NCBI RefSeq assembly: GCF_024586455.1
Contig: NC_065923.1
Location: forward strand, 37,372,370 to 37,436,369
Direction of reading: 5' to 3'
Source of the DNA: Bactrocera neohumeralis
Lineage: Eukaryota; Arthropoda; Insecta; Diptera; Tephritidae
DNA length: 64,000 bases
Each line of letters opens with the position of its first letter. Positions within the stretch are counted from its first letter, which is position 1. Of the stretch, positions 11,131-22,084 are shown in pieces. Both the position numbers and the translations under genes were made by a program. The notes below the pieces were generated by a model. That model made no database searches. It was not told the DNA's origin and saw only the letters and a list, made by a program, of their open reading frames with translations.

Positions 11131-12385
11131 TCTCTTTTTTCTGTACCGCGCTGGTTGGATATTCGGTCGAATATTTCCAGTAATGACAGCTTGGTCAATT
11201 CAAGATTGGTTCTATTTTCGTATTGACTGTGATTTTTTCTTGTTCACCAAACTAAAATTGCCCAGTTGATCGAAGAGATAAAACAAAATTCGCCGAAGGA
11301 GCTGAAGACCTGCCCACAAAGTGCTTATGAAAAGTATTTCGAGGACTGGAAAAGCTGTTCGAAGATATGCATTATATCTGGTGGGAATAACAGATGACAA
11401 AATAAATAATTATATATTTTGCGTATGTTTTATTTACAATTTTGTAATACTTTTTTTGTCACAAATGAAATTGGAATTGTCCGTATGCCATTTAACTGTC
11501 TACTCACTCCTGCATTCACCGTTATGTTAAAGTTTATTACAGTAAGAAAAAGAACAAGCATTAGAGCGCATGCACTAACGATGCAATCAAAAAGCACTTT
11601 AAGTTACTGTGTTGCTTGTTTCGAACTAAAATCCAAATAAATTGAAAACTATTTAAACAAGTATGCAAAAATCCATTACTAACACAACAGCGGTGCTCCA
11701 GGGCTGCAATGCTGAAGGGTAACTAAATAAAATAAATTTTAGCACATTAAATAACTGCCAAAAGTTTTAACTCACCGAATTCAACAAGTCAGAAAGAGTA
11801 AATTTGCACACGCTTGTGCATCTAGGCATGTGTGAATGTATATTTATGCGTATAGGGTGCTCTAAACGACATGTTAGAAACGTATATAAATTTTGCATTT
11901 GGATAGGTCTTGTAAAGCTTCGCAATTGGTATAATTTACAATAGTTAAAGGAAAACACATCTTCGTCTTCGGCTCACCCTTTATATAAAAATATCAGCAT
12001 GAACATATGTATGTAGATATGTAAGTAGCTGACCTATCAGCAAATTTCCGAAGCAATTAAAAGTTTCCTGCGTTGGAATAAAAGAGAGCAAAATTTGAGG
12101 TTATAGTTGAATTATAATAATTTGGATTAAATTGGAAATAAATATCAAAAATGTTCGCAAACATTTTAATTAAATAAAGGTTTGTTCGTTAGCAGCTAAT
12201 CGCCAACTATTTTAAATAGCGGCCAGAAAGACAGCATAACCCTTCGTAAATGAGAGACTGTACGAAGAAGGCTTTAATATCACAGTGTAATTGTTACTTT
12301 TAATAAGAAAACAAAAAAAAAACGTTAATGTATAACAACAACTAATATACACTTATTTGACGTCAATAAATAATTTTATGGAAAT
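11131..12385. other. Intronic stretch without recognised gene
   Basis: Low-complexity AT-rich sequence. Short open frames here (for example 10985-11269 and 11419-11640) have no recognisable motifs. Confidence 0.5.
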
Positions 12386-12389
12386 AATT

Positions 12390-13020
12390 GAATGTAAATA
12401 TGGTTTGTATGGAAGCTATATGCTTAGTAAACCGATCTTGAAAAATTTTTAAATATGAAATAAAATTATTATGATGGCTAAGCAAGTAATCCATATTTTA
12501 AATTTCGTGAAGATACCACGTCAAATGCGAAAGTTTGTCATACCCTTGATTCCGATCGTTCGGTTTGTATGGCAGCTATATGCTACAGTTAACTGATCTG
12601 AACAATTTCTTCGGAGATTACGTTGTTGTCTTAGAAAATAATCTATAACAAATTTAGTGAATATATCTTGTTAAATGCAAAAGTTTTCCATACAAGAACT
12701 TGAATCCGATCGTTCAGTTTGTATGGCAGCTATATGTTATAGTGATCCGATATCGGCAGTTCCGACAAATGAGCAGCTTCTTGAAGAGAAAATGACGTTT
12801 GCAAAATTTCAAAACTATATCTGAAGGACTAGTTCGTATATATACAGACGGACAGACAGACGGCCAGATGGACGATCAGACAGACAAACGGACATGGCTA
12901 AATCGACTCAGCTCAATACACTAATCATTTATATATATACTTTATAGGGTCTGCGACGTTTCCTTCTGGGTGTTACAAACTTCGTGGCTAACTTAATATA
13001 CCCTGTTCAAAGTATAAAAA
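12390..13020 (+). repeat. Repeat family A, near-complete copy
   Basis: Three internal units each start at GTTTGTATGG(C/A)AGCTATATG. Their TTTG landmarks lie at about 12407, 12567 and 12721, a period near 154-160 bp. A GACAGACAGAC stretch (12840-12900) follows, then AAATCGACTCAGCTCAA and AGGGTCTGCGACGTTTCCTT, ending in ACCCTGTTCAAAGTATAAAA. No protein is encoded. Confidence 0.8.
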
Positions 13021-13120
13021 TTCTAGACTGCAAAGAACGTAAAGGAGGTTAAAACTGTAGCTTTAGAAACTTTTTTTTGAAATCAATAAATATTTTAATG
13101 ACAATTATTAAGAATTACAA

Positions 13121-13905
13121 GGTCTGTCGCAAAAGAAACAGAACTTTTTAAATATAACTGTTTCTGGTGGCGCCTACTATTGGTGGGTATATGATCTCTT
13201 GTTGACATTTCGTAAAAATTTTAAGACAATTGGGTAACTACAATCGATGTTATCGATCAAAAAGTGACAGCAGCTTTTGGTCATCGGTCGTAAAATACAT
13301 TTTGAACAAAGAGCAAATATTTAATTTTGTTTTAAACTTGGAAAAACGTTTACTGAAACATTTCAAATTAAGAAAAAAGTTTATGGTGATCAGTGCCTAT
13401 CCCGTATTAATGTGCATGAGTAGTTTAAGCGATTCCAAGAAGGTCGTGGGTACCTCTGTGACGATCAGAAGTCGGGCCGGCCGAAATCGATAATTACCCA
13501 AAACAATATTGAAAAAGTGCAGGAATTTATTAAGAATGAGCCGAAATCTTCTTTGCGTTACATGGAAATGGAGTTAAATATCACCAAAGACTCCATTCAT
13601 CGCATTTTGATAGATAAATTTGGTCTACGGGAGGTGTGCTCCACCACAATACCGTGAGGCAGGGTCTTGGCGCCTGTTGCACGATAATGCGCCGTGTCAT
13701 CGGTCGACGCTTGCCACTGATTTTTTGACAAAAAATTCCATATTAACCATTAATCAGTCACCCTACTCACCTGATCTGGCACCCTGTGATTTTTACCTAT
13801 TTGGAAAACTTCATTTCAGCTATCCAAAAGGCGACGACCGATATTCTCAAGAGCATTCCGAAAAATGACCTTAAACTCAGTCAGCATCTTCGAAGCGGAA
13901 GGCAC
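13121..13905 (+). pseudogene. mariner family M2, internally deleted
   Basis: The left terminal repeat is ACAAGGTCTGTCGCAAAAGA. The coding relic reads LGKTFTETFQ-like, then QKSGRPKSIITQNNIEKVQE and KDSIHRILIDKFGLREVC, then jumps directly to YREAGSWRLLHDNAPCHRST. The block with the first catalytic Asp is deleted. HDN and PYSPDLAPCDFYLFGKLH are kept, with 34 residues between D2 and D3. The 3' end is lost after about 13905, and no right terminal repeat is seen. A second copy with both ends lies at 48558-49431. Confidence 0.75.
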
Positions 13906-14985
13906 CAAACCTTGAATGGTTATCCACAAAGCGAATAAGGTATAAACGTTAGTTTCATTGAGAACATCAAATGGCTTGTGCGCTGCGAAGAAACCACTTG
14001 TAAGAGAGAGAGATTGATAATTTAAAAATTGCTTGCGAAATTCTCTCAAAAATCAGAAGACTCTAAGCATTTTGAAGTAAGGCCAACACTTTGATAAAGG
14101 TGTGCCGACAAATAAACCATTTTCCAGGCAATTTCAATGAATCGTCATATTTGAACACTCTATATTAAGATTTAAAAAGCAATGAAGGAGGTTTCGATTT
14201 ACTACCATTCAGCGTCCGCAATTAACAAATAAAAAAATATTTATCATATTTTATTGAAGCAAAAGTTTGTCTGCAAGGTAGGAGCGCCAACTAAATTTGT
14301 GTTCATAAAACTCAGTTCACACCTTCGCTTGTTCAATAAAATATGTACATACATATATTTATTATGTACTTAACTACCTACATATATATGGAGGTTTCTT
14401 TAGCCAAGTGCCTAAACCTGCCTTTACTTTCGCCCGCGAAAAATGTAAACAGAAGGTGCTGACAGTTTGGCTAATTTGCCATAATCAATTTCAAATTAAA
14501 CCTGAATACGAACAGAAATGCGTTACAATCTCAATATACATATTTCGTAACATTTTCTCCCTTTCTCTCTTATTCCCTTTTCGATGCTTTTTCTTTTATG
14601 TATAATCTAAATGTTTTTCCTTTGGGATTCGATTGTCGAGCAAAATCGTTGACTCGTAATTCAATTATTTTTTTTCTCATTTTACCCTTTCATTACGGTT
14701 TCGAAATGAACAAATTGTTCCTCAAAGTATATGAGGTTGTTTGTAGTCGTTAAAGTAAAACCGATATACTTGTATGTATATTTTGATATATATTTCTTAT
14801 TGGTCCAGATGATGAAACGAATTGAGTACCGGATGTCTTTCTGTCTGTTCATCTGTCTGTGCAAGAACACAATTTGAGTAAGAATTGAGATATCTTGAAG
14901 AAACTTAAACACATTTTCCTTGAGAATCAGAGAAGGTTTGTATTGCAAACGAATGAAATTGGATCATTGCAACGTCCTTCAAGTT
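13906..14985. other. Intronic stretch without recognised gene
   Basis: AT-rich sequence with ACATACATATAT microsatellite-like patches near 14345-14390. No supported gene. Confidence 0.5.
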
Positions 14986-14989
14986 CCGC

Positions 14990-15560
14990 TAATAAAAATA
15001 CATTAAGGAATTGGCGTCTGTGAAAAAAATGTGTTAAGAATTTCGCTTGGTCACGTCCACTTATACATTTGAAGTTCATGCATATATCACAAACAGTTCA
15101 AGCTAAATCAACCAAACTCGTTGAGATCAAGTCTTTCCAGCACTCTCTCACAAAAATAGCGCAAAAATAGATGAAATCGGTTGATAACTACGCCTACCTT
15201 TCAAATATTGGTTTTCTTAAAAGCTTGAGCAGTCTTTAATGAAAGATACCAGAAGTACTCAATTTCAAGGTAAAGATGTTTCACAAGTGTCAGATATACC
15301 ATTGGAGTGCGCCCGCCCACTTTTGGGTAAAATCTATTACCAACTACATATTTAACCAATTTCACATGTAAATTATAATATTATTATCCTGATATCTTAT
15401 CGTTACAGTATGAAAGCGGCTGAAATCAGACTACAATCACGCCTTCTGCCGACATTACACAATTTAAAATTCTATCACATTTTCACCAAATAATACCATT
15501 ATAAATCATAATGAAGAGTAAAAAATTGCACAAGTATTGAATTCGACGTGTGTGACATGT
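14990..15560. repeat. Repeat family B copy
   Basis: It holds GGTCACGTCCACTTATA, a reverse form of the GTAGGCGTGG neighbourhood, then GATGAAATCGGTTGATAACT, ACGCCTACCTTTCAA and GCGCCCGCCCACTTTTGGGT. These resemble the 1620-2161 copy. No coding. Confidence 0.4.
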
Positions 15561-17095
15561 CTCATCTGCAAAAGGTCAAAATCAGTCTAAAACTTTTCAC
15601 GGCCACTGCTTACGAATAAGGTCAGTACCCCATTATCTTCATTGTCTTCTTCGTCATCTGGCAGTTGGTTATTGATTTACATCAGCTCTGAGCTACTTGT
15701 TCAAAATGCCTATAAAGCTCTCTTTTGATCATTCACAGTGGATTTAGTTCTCACAGTTCTCGTTTGATCAACGCCAGCTTGCATGGCATTAACTTTGCCT
15801 CGGACCCGGAAAAAATCTTATGGCGTGGAACCTCATTTATGGATAAGTGGAATTGTCCTGCTAGTGAGCATAAAGATTTCCTACAATTGTTGACTACTAA
15901 TTTGTGGCGACACCAATACACAATACCGTCTGACTATCTTTGTATATGGTGTCTTTTTGTATTCTTCTGTAGTTCTTTAGTACTTTCGCTTGGAATTTGT
16001 TGGCTGGGTTTGATAGCCAAGTGACTTCAGAGATTTATAGTGTGATCTGGTATGCGATACAATAAAAAATTAAGCTATTCTCTAAAAAAATTTATTGCTG
16101 CTCTTTTTACACTTATTTGTTATTTCTAAATTACAAGTATTTACACAAATCCCATTTCTGGGCCAACATAAGATGTGAAAGATTCAAGGCGGAGAGGGTG
16201 TCGAATATATCCATTTGTAAATTAATATGCTCAAATTGTTGCAGACACTTTTATGAGTGCCAATAAAATTTTATGAATTTTAAGTGCAACAAAAAAGAAC
16301 CCTTCTGCAATTTAATCCATTCATTTATTCAGTGGCAAGCCAGTTACTCGTGTGGTCCTAGTTAATGATGTCTGCGTTTCTATTTTTAAATCAACAAAAG
16401 TTTTACCAAAACTGCAAAATATGCATACAAAACTAACTCAGCTAATAATTTTCCGCCACTTAATACTATCAAGCCAATTTGTATAACACCCACGCTGTGT
16501 TCGGTGAAAAAGACAAACGGATGTAAGGTGTCGCTTACTTCAGCCAATCCTTTTCCATTCCAAAAATAAATTTTACAAAAATATTGGTAAATTTAATTTT
16601 GCAGGATTGCAAGCATATCCCTTTACACTCATACATCTTCGACTGGGCGTGCTAGGCACGTGGGTCAAAATCAACAAAATGTCGATGTCAAAGGATTATA
16701 CGTTGAAAGACGAAATCAACAGATAAATATTTGCCCAACAGCGCAGGATAGCGTTGCTTGGTAGTTTAGCTGGCGTCGTGGGCGTTTACGGGGCAAGCGC
16801 TAACACCGAAATCATTTGCATGCCAAGTAGAATAACTTTTAAAAACTTCAGAGCCGTGGAAGCACAGCTTTCTTGATAATGCAAAGGCGTTTAAGATATC
16901 ATTGTGCTATTGAACAGACACATGTCATATGTATATGAAACGAGCATGGGCGACGAGCTTCTTAAGCTACTTGCCTTAAATTGAATTTTACATATTTCTA
17001 ATAAACGAATTTACTTTTACAGAAATTGAAATTTCAAACAATCGCTCTCGCATCTAAAAACCTTTGATAGTATCCTTTTTATTGCAGTAATTCGC
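15561..17095. other. Intronic stretch without recognised gene
   Basis: An open frame at 15725-16024 (+) ends in a hydrophobic stretch (LFVFFCSSLVLSLGICWLG) but has no family match. The remainder is AT-rich, unique-looking DNA. Confidence 0.45.
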
Positions 17096-17099
17096 CAGT

Positions 17100-17404
17100 A
17101 AGTAGGCTGTGAGTAGTTTTGAAAAGCACTACGTGTCTCATGGCAACTTTTTGTGCTGTCGGGGAAAAACCAGTTGTGGGAAATCTATTTATTGCAGTCG
17201 ACGCTAGAGTATACACACCGTATTCACCGGATTTCGCCTGTAGCGAATGTTTCCTCCTATTCAGCCTCGAAAAGTGGCCTGCTCGCAACCAAAGAGAACA
17301 AAATAGAAATAAATGTTAATTTGGAAGCCTCCCTTTCATGGTGGAAAAAATCATTATCGGGAGTTAACACAAATATATTACCTACCATAGATGGATTAAA
17401 ATAA
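17100..17404 (+). pseudogene. Short mariner C-terminal fragment
   Basis: TPYSPDFACSECFLLFSLEKWPA resembles the mariner D3 motif PPYSPDLAPCDFFLFxKLKxPL, with the catalytic Asp changed to Glu. Only about 100 codons around it are recognisable. Confidence 0.4.
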
Positions 17405-17639
17405 AGCCACATTTTTACCAATTGTTATGCCAAAGACTTTATATATTTTGGTTTATAAACAAGTTTTTCGAAGTAAAATTACTACAACTGAAAATATTCG
17501 ACGGATATTCGAATTATTCGAAGAATATTTAAATTATCTATCATAAAGTGAATTCGACTAACGGAAATCACTGAATTTAACTAATCGGTGCTAAGAGGAA
17601 ATGTTAGTCGACTTGATCCGGTATCTCTCATTAGAACAA

Positions 17640-18110
17640 ATATATGTACATATCCGGTATCAAACGAAACAATATATTCAATAATGCATATGAGATCCAT
17701 GGTAAAGAATGGGTAATTACGCAATGAAGAAAATATAACAGCTTTAGTTGAAAGTGCACCCGAAGGCCATTGAGAGTCGATTCGGCACGCTTTGCAACAA
17801 CTCAGACTGACGTTTGCGACTACTTGTTGCGTTTTACGTCGAGATGTTAAATTGAAAGCGTTCAAACTACAGATACACTGAAGCCGCTCGACCTTCACAA
17901 GCAATATCGCTTCGCTCTATGGGCTCTTAAAAAGTTCCAAGAAGATCCGACGTTCTCGAGCCAAATTTTAATCAGCAAAGATGCCCAAGAGAAGAGCAAC
18001 CTGAAGGAATTCAAGATTTGCTATTTCTTACAGAAAAAAAGGTTTGGTGTGGTTTGTGGGCCGGTGGAATTTAAAAAATGATGGCGGTGAGAACGATGAA
18101 AATACTGCTT
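17640..18110 (+). pseudogene. DD41D mariner relic (HTH to D1 region)
   Basis: Plus-strand pieces read AVCALVESAPEGH-like, then TLKPLDLHKQYRFALWALKK and FQEDPTFSSQILISKDAQ. Here ISKDA corresponds to IFSDEAHF with the first Asp displaced. A GVVCGPVEF stretch follows, like VWCGLWSGGI. Frames are broken at several points. The C-terminal D2/D3 part is absent. Confidence 0.6.
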
Positions 18111-18671
18111 ATAGTAGTATTTGTGCTTTGAATTAGATATCTAACCTAACCCCGGCTTAACTTAAGGAAGACTGACGTACCCATATTCCGAAATAATTCA
18201 GTTCCCTTTGGTCTGTGCTCTTTTTACTTACAAGCCTTCAGATATCTCTATTGTTTGCAAGTTACAAATAGGTAAAACGAATATAGAATATTTATACAAC
18301 ATCTTGGGAAAGCCTGTAACAATAGATTAAGTAATCTTATTTAAATGTTTAACTTGAGTTTGTTACTAAGAAAGGTGTGTAATCTTAGCTATCGGCGGAA
18401 TATGGACGAAAATTAAAATCAAATTCCGATCCTAGTCAATCGCCGCCAATCAGACGAACCAGACTATTTTAATCATCCAATTTCTGGATGATGATTTGTT
18501 GTATTCCGTACTCAAACTGCGCATTTTGCGATCCTGTAGCAAATATTTTTAAGTAGAGTTCTCTCCCGCCAATATGCATATAAAAAGGCTAAGGCTGTCT
18601 ATGTATAGTATATTACTAGCTATTTCCTATGGCAAATTTGTTAAGATGATTTTACTAGTTTATATAAATAT
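18111..18671. other. Intronic stretch next to exon 1
   Basis: Unique-looking sequence with an AACCTAACCC word near 18144, as seen at tails of Jockey-like elements. No gene. Confidence 0.4.
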
Positions 18672-18752
18672 TCAGCGAATTCTAAAAATTTCATGTCGGA
18701 AACAGAACATGCTATAAACAATAAATTGTTTGCAAATTGTGTATTTACTCAC

Positions 18753-19463
18753 CAGCAACGCTTTATAGAGCGGCAGCGTTTGCGGTCCGAGCAGGAATTT
18801 CACAAAGTCAGTCTGTGTGCAGTTGAATTTCGAATTGTTTGGATGGCACGGGTCTAATTCTTCGTCGTCGTAGTTGCTGTAAATATTCTGTGTATTTGTC
18901 ACCCAACTATCAGCATCAGTGCTCGTATTCCTCGCATTCCCTCTAGCCGTAGATGTAGCGAAATCGAGCACGTCGCCTTCTCTCCGCATCCCTTCATCGA
19001 TGGTGGTGAGTGTCGTTGAATTTGTGGCGTTATGCCACCAGTTATTCAGCGATGATGACACACTGTGGTAGCCCACACTATTATTATTGGCAGCACCGGC
19101 AGCACTAGCCCGCATCGTGGCTGCCGACGCCGCTGCTGACGGTGGGATGGGTGTTGTGTTGACGGCGGGTGTTGTAGCATCGGCATTTGCATCGATTACT
19201 GTGCTTACTAATTGTTTGCCAAAGTCGTATGCAATTGTGCTTATGTTGGCGATTAACTCGTTGAAAGCACTCTCACTGCCGTTATTCACGAAGCCATCGA
19301 AAAAGCCAACGTCTGTACCGTTAGCGTAATGTTCATCAAGGAACGCATTGCTGTTGTTGAAGCTTTCAGCGATTAAATTATTGGCGAAAGCTAAGCTGCT
19401 AGCATTTGTGTGGAGGGCGGGGAGTTCGGTGGTTAAGTTGAAAGCGGGCGCTAGTAAATTCAT
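18753..19463 (-). CDS. CapaR: Exon 1 of the same GPCR: start codon and long glycosylated N-terminus
   Basis: The frame of 237 codons opens at the first Met after an in-frame stop 12 bases upstream. It closes at CTG|GTGAGT (GT at 18752-18751, phase 0). The encoded segment lacks a hydrophobic helix and carries 13 N-X-S/T sequons. It ends in a conserved juxtamembrane block with a Cys pair (DPCHP and FNCT) and FLLGPQTLPLYKALL, which joins in frame to ITIIFGG of exon 2. GP..LPLYK just before TM1 is typical of capa/pyrokinin receptors. The length is large for this family, whose N-termini are usually several tens of residues. Low-complexity Asn, Ala and Ser runs (residues about 110-150) suggest a fast-evolving extracellular tail. 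Reading past the donor adds 26 codons of intron that should not be annotated as protein. Confidence 0.85.
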
Positions 19464-19475
19464 TTCGGCCGTTAT

Positions 19476-19517
19476 TTAGGTTATCATTTGTTTGGCAATT
19501 TGTACTACGGTTGGCAT
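19476..19517 (-). promoter_or_regulatory. Upstream ORF in receptor 5' leader
   Basis: A 13-codon ORF (MPTVVQIAKQMIT, stop TAA) lies in the same frame as the receptor. It ends 12 bases before the receptor ATG at 19463. If the leader is transcribed as expected it would require reinitiation or leaky scanning, a common way to lower translation of receptor mRNAs. A possible splice acceptor (TTTATACAG, exon from 19522) sits just before it. That the region is mRNA is inferred. Confidence 0.45.
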
Positions 19518-19969
19518 TTTCACTGTATAAATTTTAACACTATTATCCTTTAGTCGAATAGAAAACACTTTGCATTAATAAATGGTTTTATTAACATTAA
19601 ATTAGCTTGAAATTAGTTTCCATTCACAAATGATTTTAATATATTTCAATTGGTCTTTGGTTGGTTTAAGCTTTGGCATTTTTTCTAGAAAAAATATTAA
19701 GTTTATTAGATTTAATTTTTTATTGTAAATATGTAAATTATTTCCTCGATTCCATCAGTATTTGTGAAAACTTTACATGCATTTCTATTTTTTTAAATTA
19801 AATTCAAATTACTGTCATACAATCTTGGATGTGTAGGTCAAGTGTGGAAATTGGTTGGGTCAAAGCCAAGTTTTAAATAATTGTTACTTCAGTTTCGTTT
19901 TCTTTTTTCGATGAAAATATTGTCTCATAATAGGCAACATCTAGGTATAACACCTTGCATAAATGTTCC

Positions 19970-20090
19970 ATTTTTATAAACTGATCAGAATACATACATA
20001 GTATAGCCTCCAGAAACAAACTTCGGATACCCTATAAAGTATATACATAGTATAGGTATAAATGATCAGCCCGTCTGTTTGTATATACAA
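19970..20090 (-). repeat. Repeat family A terminal fragment
   Basis: ACCCTATAAAGTATATACAT, AAATGATCAGC and CCGTCTGTTTGT match the family A end words in minus orientation. It directly abuts the M3 mariner that follows. Confidence 0.55.
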
Positions 20091-20094
20091 GAAC

Positions 20095-20785
20095 AAGGAT
20101 AAAAATATTGAACAAGTAGTTTGTGTGAAATTTTGTGTTTCGAACGAAATTTCGTTTGTCAAAGCGTTGGAAATGTTGAAAAAAACATTTGATGATTCAA
20201 ATAACAAATTGTTCAAAGTGGAACGAGAAGAAGTGGACGATTTCCCACGTTCAGGACGGCCTTCGACCTCTTCAACTGAAGAAAACGTTGACAAAATAAA
20301 GGAAATGGTGCTCGTCATTATAGTTTGCGAGAGATATGTAGCCAAAGTAATGGACATGTCTCATGAGAAAGCTCGTCACATTTTGGTTGATGTTTTGGGT
20401 ATGCGGAAAGTCGCAGCGTCGCAAAAGACCAGATTTGTGGCGGAACAACATTTGAATTTTGCACCACGATAATGCACCAGCGCACAAAGCGATCATTGTG
20501 AACGATTTTTTAACAAAAAATCAACAAATATCATCGAACAACCACCGTACGCTCCAGATATGGCCCCGTGTGACTTTTTCCTGTTTCCAAAACTGAAATT
20601 ACCACTTCGTGGAATCCGTTTTGAGATCATTGAAGACATCAAAACTAATTCGCAACGAGAACTGAAGGCCATCCCGAAATATACATAGCTTTAAAAAGTG
20701 TTTCGATGATTGGATTGTTCTTTGGCAGAAGTGTATTGCCTCAGAAGGGGCCTATTTTGAAGGGCATATAATAAATTTAGATGAT
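20095..20785 (+). pseudogene. mariner family M3 transposase relic
   Basis: KFCVSNEISFVKALEMLKK is followed by DDFPRSGRPSTSSTEENVDK and SHEKARHILVDVLGMRKVAA, the N-terminal HTH domains of a common insect D,D34D mariner. Sequence then skips to the HHDNAPAHKA and PPYAPDMAPCDFFLFPKLKL region in another frame, so the first Asp block is deleted. It ends near SEGAYFEG. Relatives lie at 44390-45020 and 55370-56143. Confidence 0.7.
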
Positions 20786-21075
20786 TGATAAGATGTTTGT
20801 GTTTTATTTCAAATTTCCGGGTATTTATTTGACAGAATGTATGTAGTATATGGCAGAATTTTTTCAATTTTTCCCAATACCACATACTATTAACATGTCA
20901 CTTGCTAAAAACACTGATCATATAGAGTAAAGTCAGCCGGATGTTCGAAAATCCTGATATTAGTTATTTGGGAGTAAGTCCAGTTTTCGCTTATATTTAT
21001 CTATTTTAGGCACAAATATACAGTGTTAGGAGCAAAACACACTTTGTAATTTATATTGAGATAACACATATTGGA
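20786..21075. other. Unassigned intergenic sequence
   Basis: AT-rich. No gene or repeat recognised. Confidence 0.5.
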
Positions 21076-21079
21076 TTAA

Positions 21080-21300
21080 TTCATGCCATTTTTGACATAC
21101 AGACATTTTGTCAGAGAAGTACTATCCCTGGATTTCAATTATATATCTCACATAATGACCAATATTTTCCATCAAAAGTCAAGTATATATTTATTTATTT
21201 TTTATTACATACCATTGACCTCGGATCTTCATTGTAGCAAATAAAATTTCCTAAAATTGTTCATTTTTTCTAGAGCTCTTGCCATTTACGAGATATATAC
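21080..21300. repeat. Repeat family B fragment
   Basis: TATATCTCACATAATGACCA, ATATTTTCC and AAAAGTCAAGTATATA match the 1715-1770 words of the family B copy. Confidence 0.5.
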
Positions 21301-22080
21301 CAAAAAATGGGAATTTCGTGGAAAAATCAGGCTTAGAGCCCCGTACTACCTCGCCGGTGTGAGTTTCGACTTTGTCGCAATGAGCACTTTTATAGAGTTT
21401 TCAATTCTGAGGAATATGTGTCTAAAGTCAAAGCGATGCCATAAAATGCCTCTGACCTATAGAAATTTAAAGATAAAAGATCACGATTCCTGAGTATTTT
21501 CAATGGAATTTTTTTACATGCCTTGGTCCAGTCCTTAATGTTAATATTAAGGGCTCAAATTTTCAGGGAATTTTTTTAGGGTATTTCCAAGGAAATTTCA
21601 TGATGGGATTGAAAAAAATAAATAGTTAAAAAAAACACCCCAATATGCATATATATAACCGATTATCTATCTCAAATAGTTTTAGGTGATGCGTTCAACT
21701 GTTAAGTGAACAAAACTATAATATTCTGTAGCAACTGATTGCAATGGTATAAAAAACGATAAATAAACAACAAGATTCGCTGAGTTCGCTCCCTCATTTT
21801 GAGAAGAGCTTGAACAAAATAAATGCAGATTTTTTGTGCGAAATAAAAGCGATATAAGGTATTATAACACATACAAAGTTCAATACCATTTAGAGTCGAT
21901 TGCAGTTATCTGAGTTTTGATTCCTCATCATGATCTATGGCATTGGTATAATCTCCGAAGAAAATTGTTTGATCGGATTACTATACCATTATACAAACTG
22001 AACGGTTGGAACAAGTTCTTCCAAGGAACCCTTTATTATTGTTTCAGATCAAAGTTAAAGCTACTAGTTAAATAATGGTT
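21301..22080. other. Unassigned sequence
   Basis: It contains a 78-codon frame at 21257-21493 without known motifs and an ATTAAGGGCTCAAATTTTCA word also typical of dispersed repeats. Nothing firm. Confidence 0.4.
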
Positions 22081-22084
22081 TTTG

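Larger units (their letters stand above)
417..18752 (-). other. Intron between receptor exons 1 and 2 (about 18.3 kb)
   Basis: The interval is bounded by GTGAGT at the exon 1 side and a pyrimidine-rich TTTCAG at the exon 2 side, with matching phase 0. It contains one hAT, about seven mariner fragments, one Jockey-like fragment and several copies of two dispersed repeats, on both strands. I see no nested host gene in it. Confidence 0.75.

Noticed and set aside
15725..16024. 99-residue frame with terminal hydrophobic stretch
   Set aside because: No recognisable domain and no support from context.
19087..19329. Ala/Val-rich plus-strand open frame opposite exon 1
   Set aside because: It is the antisense of the repeat-coded N-terminus, with no independent support.
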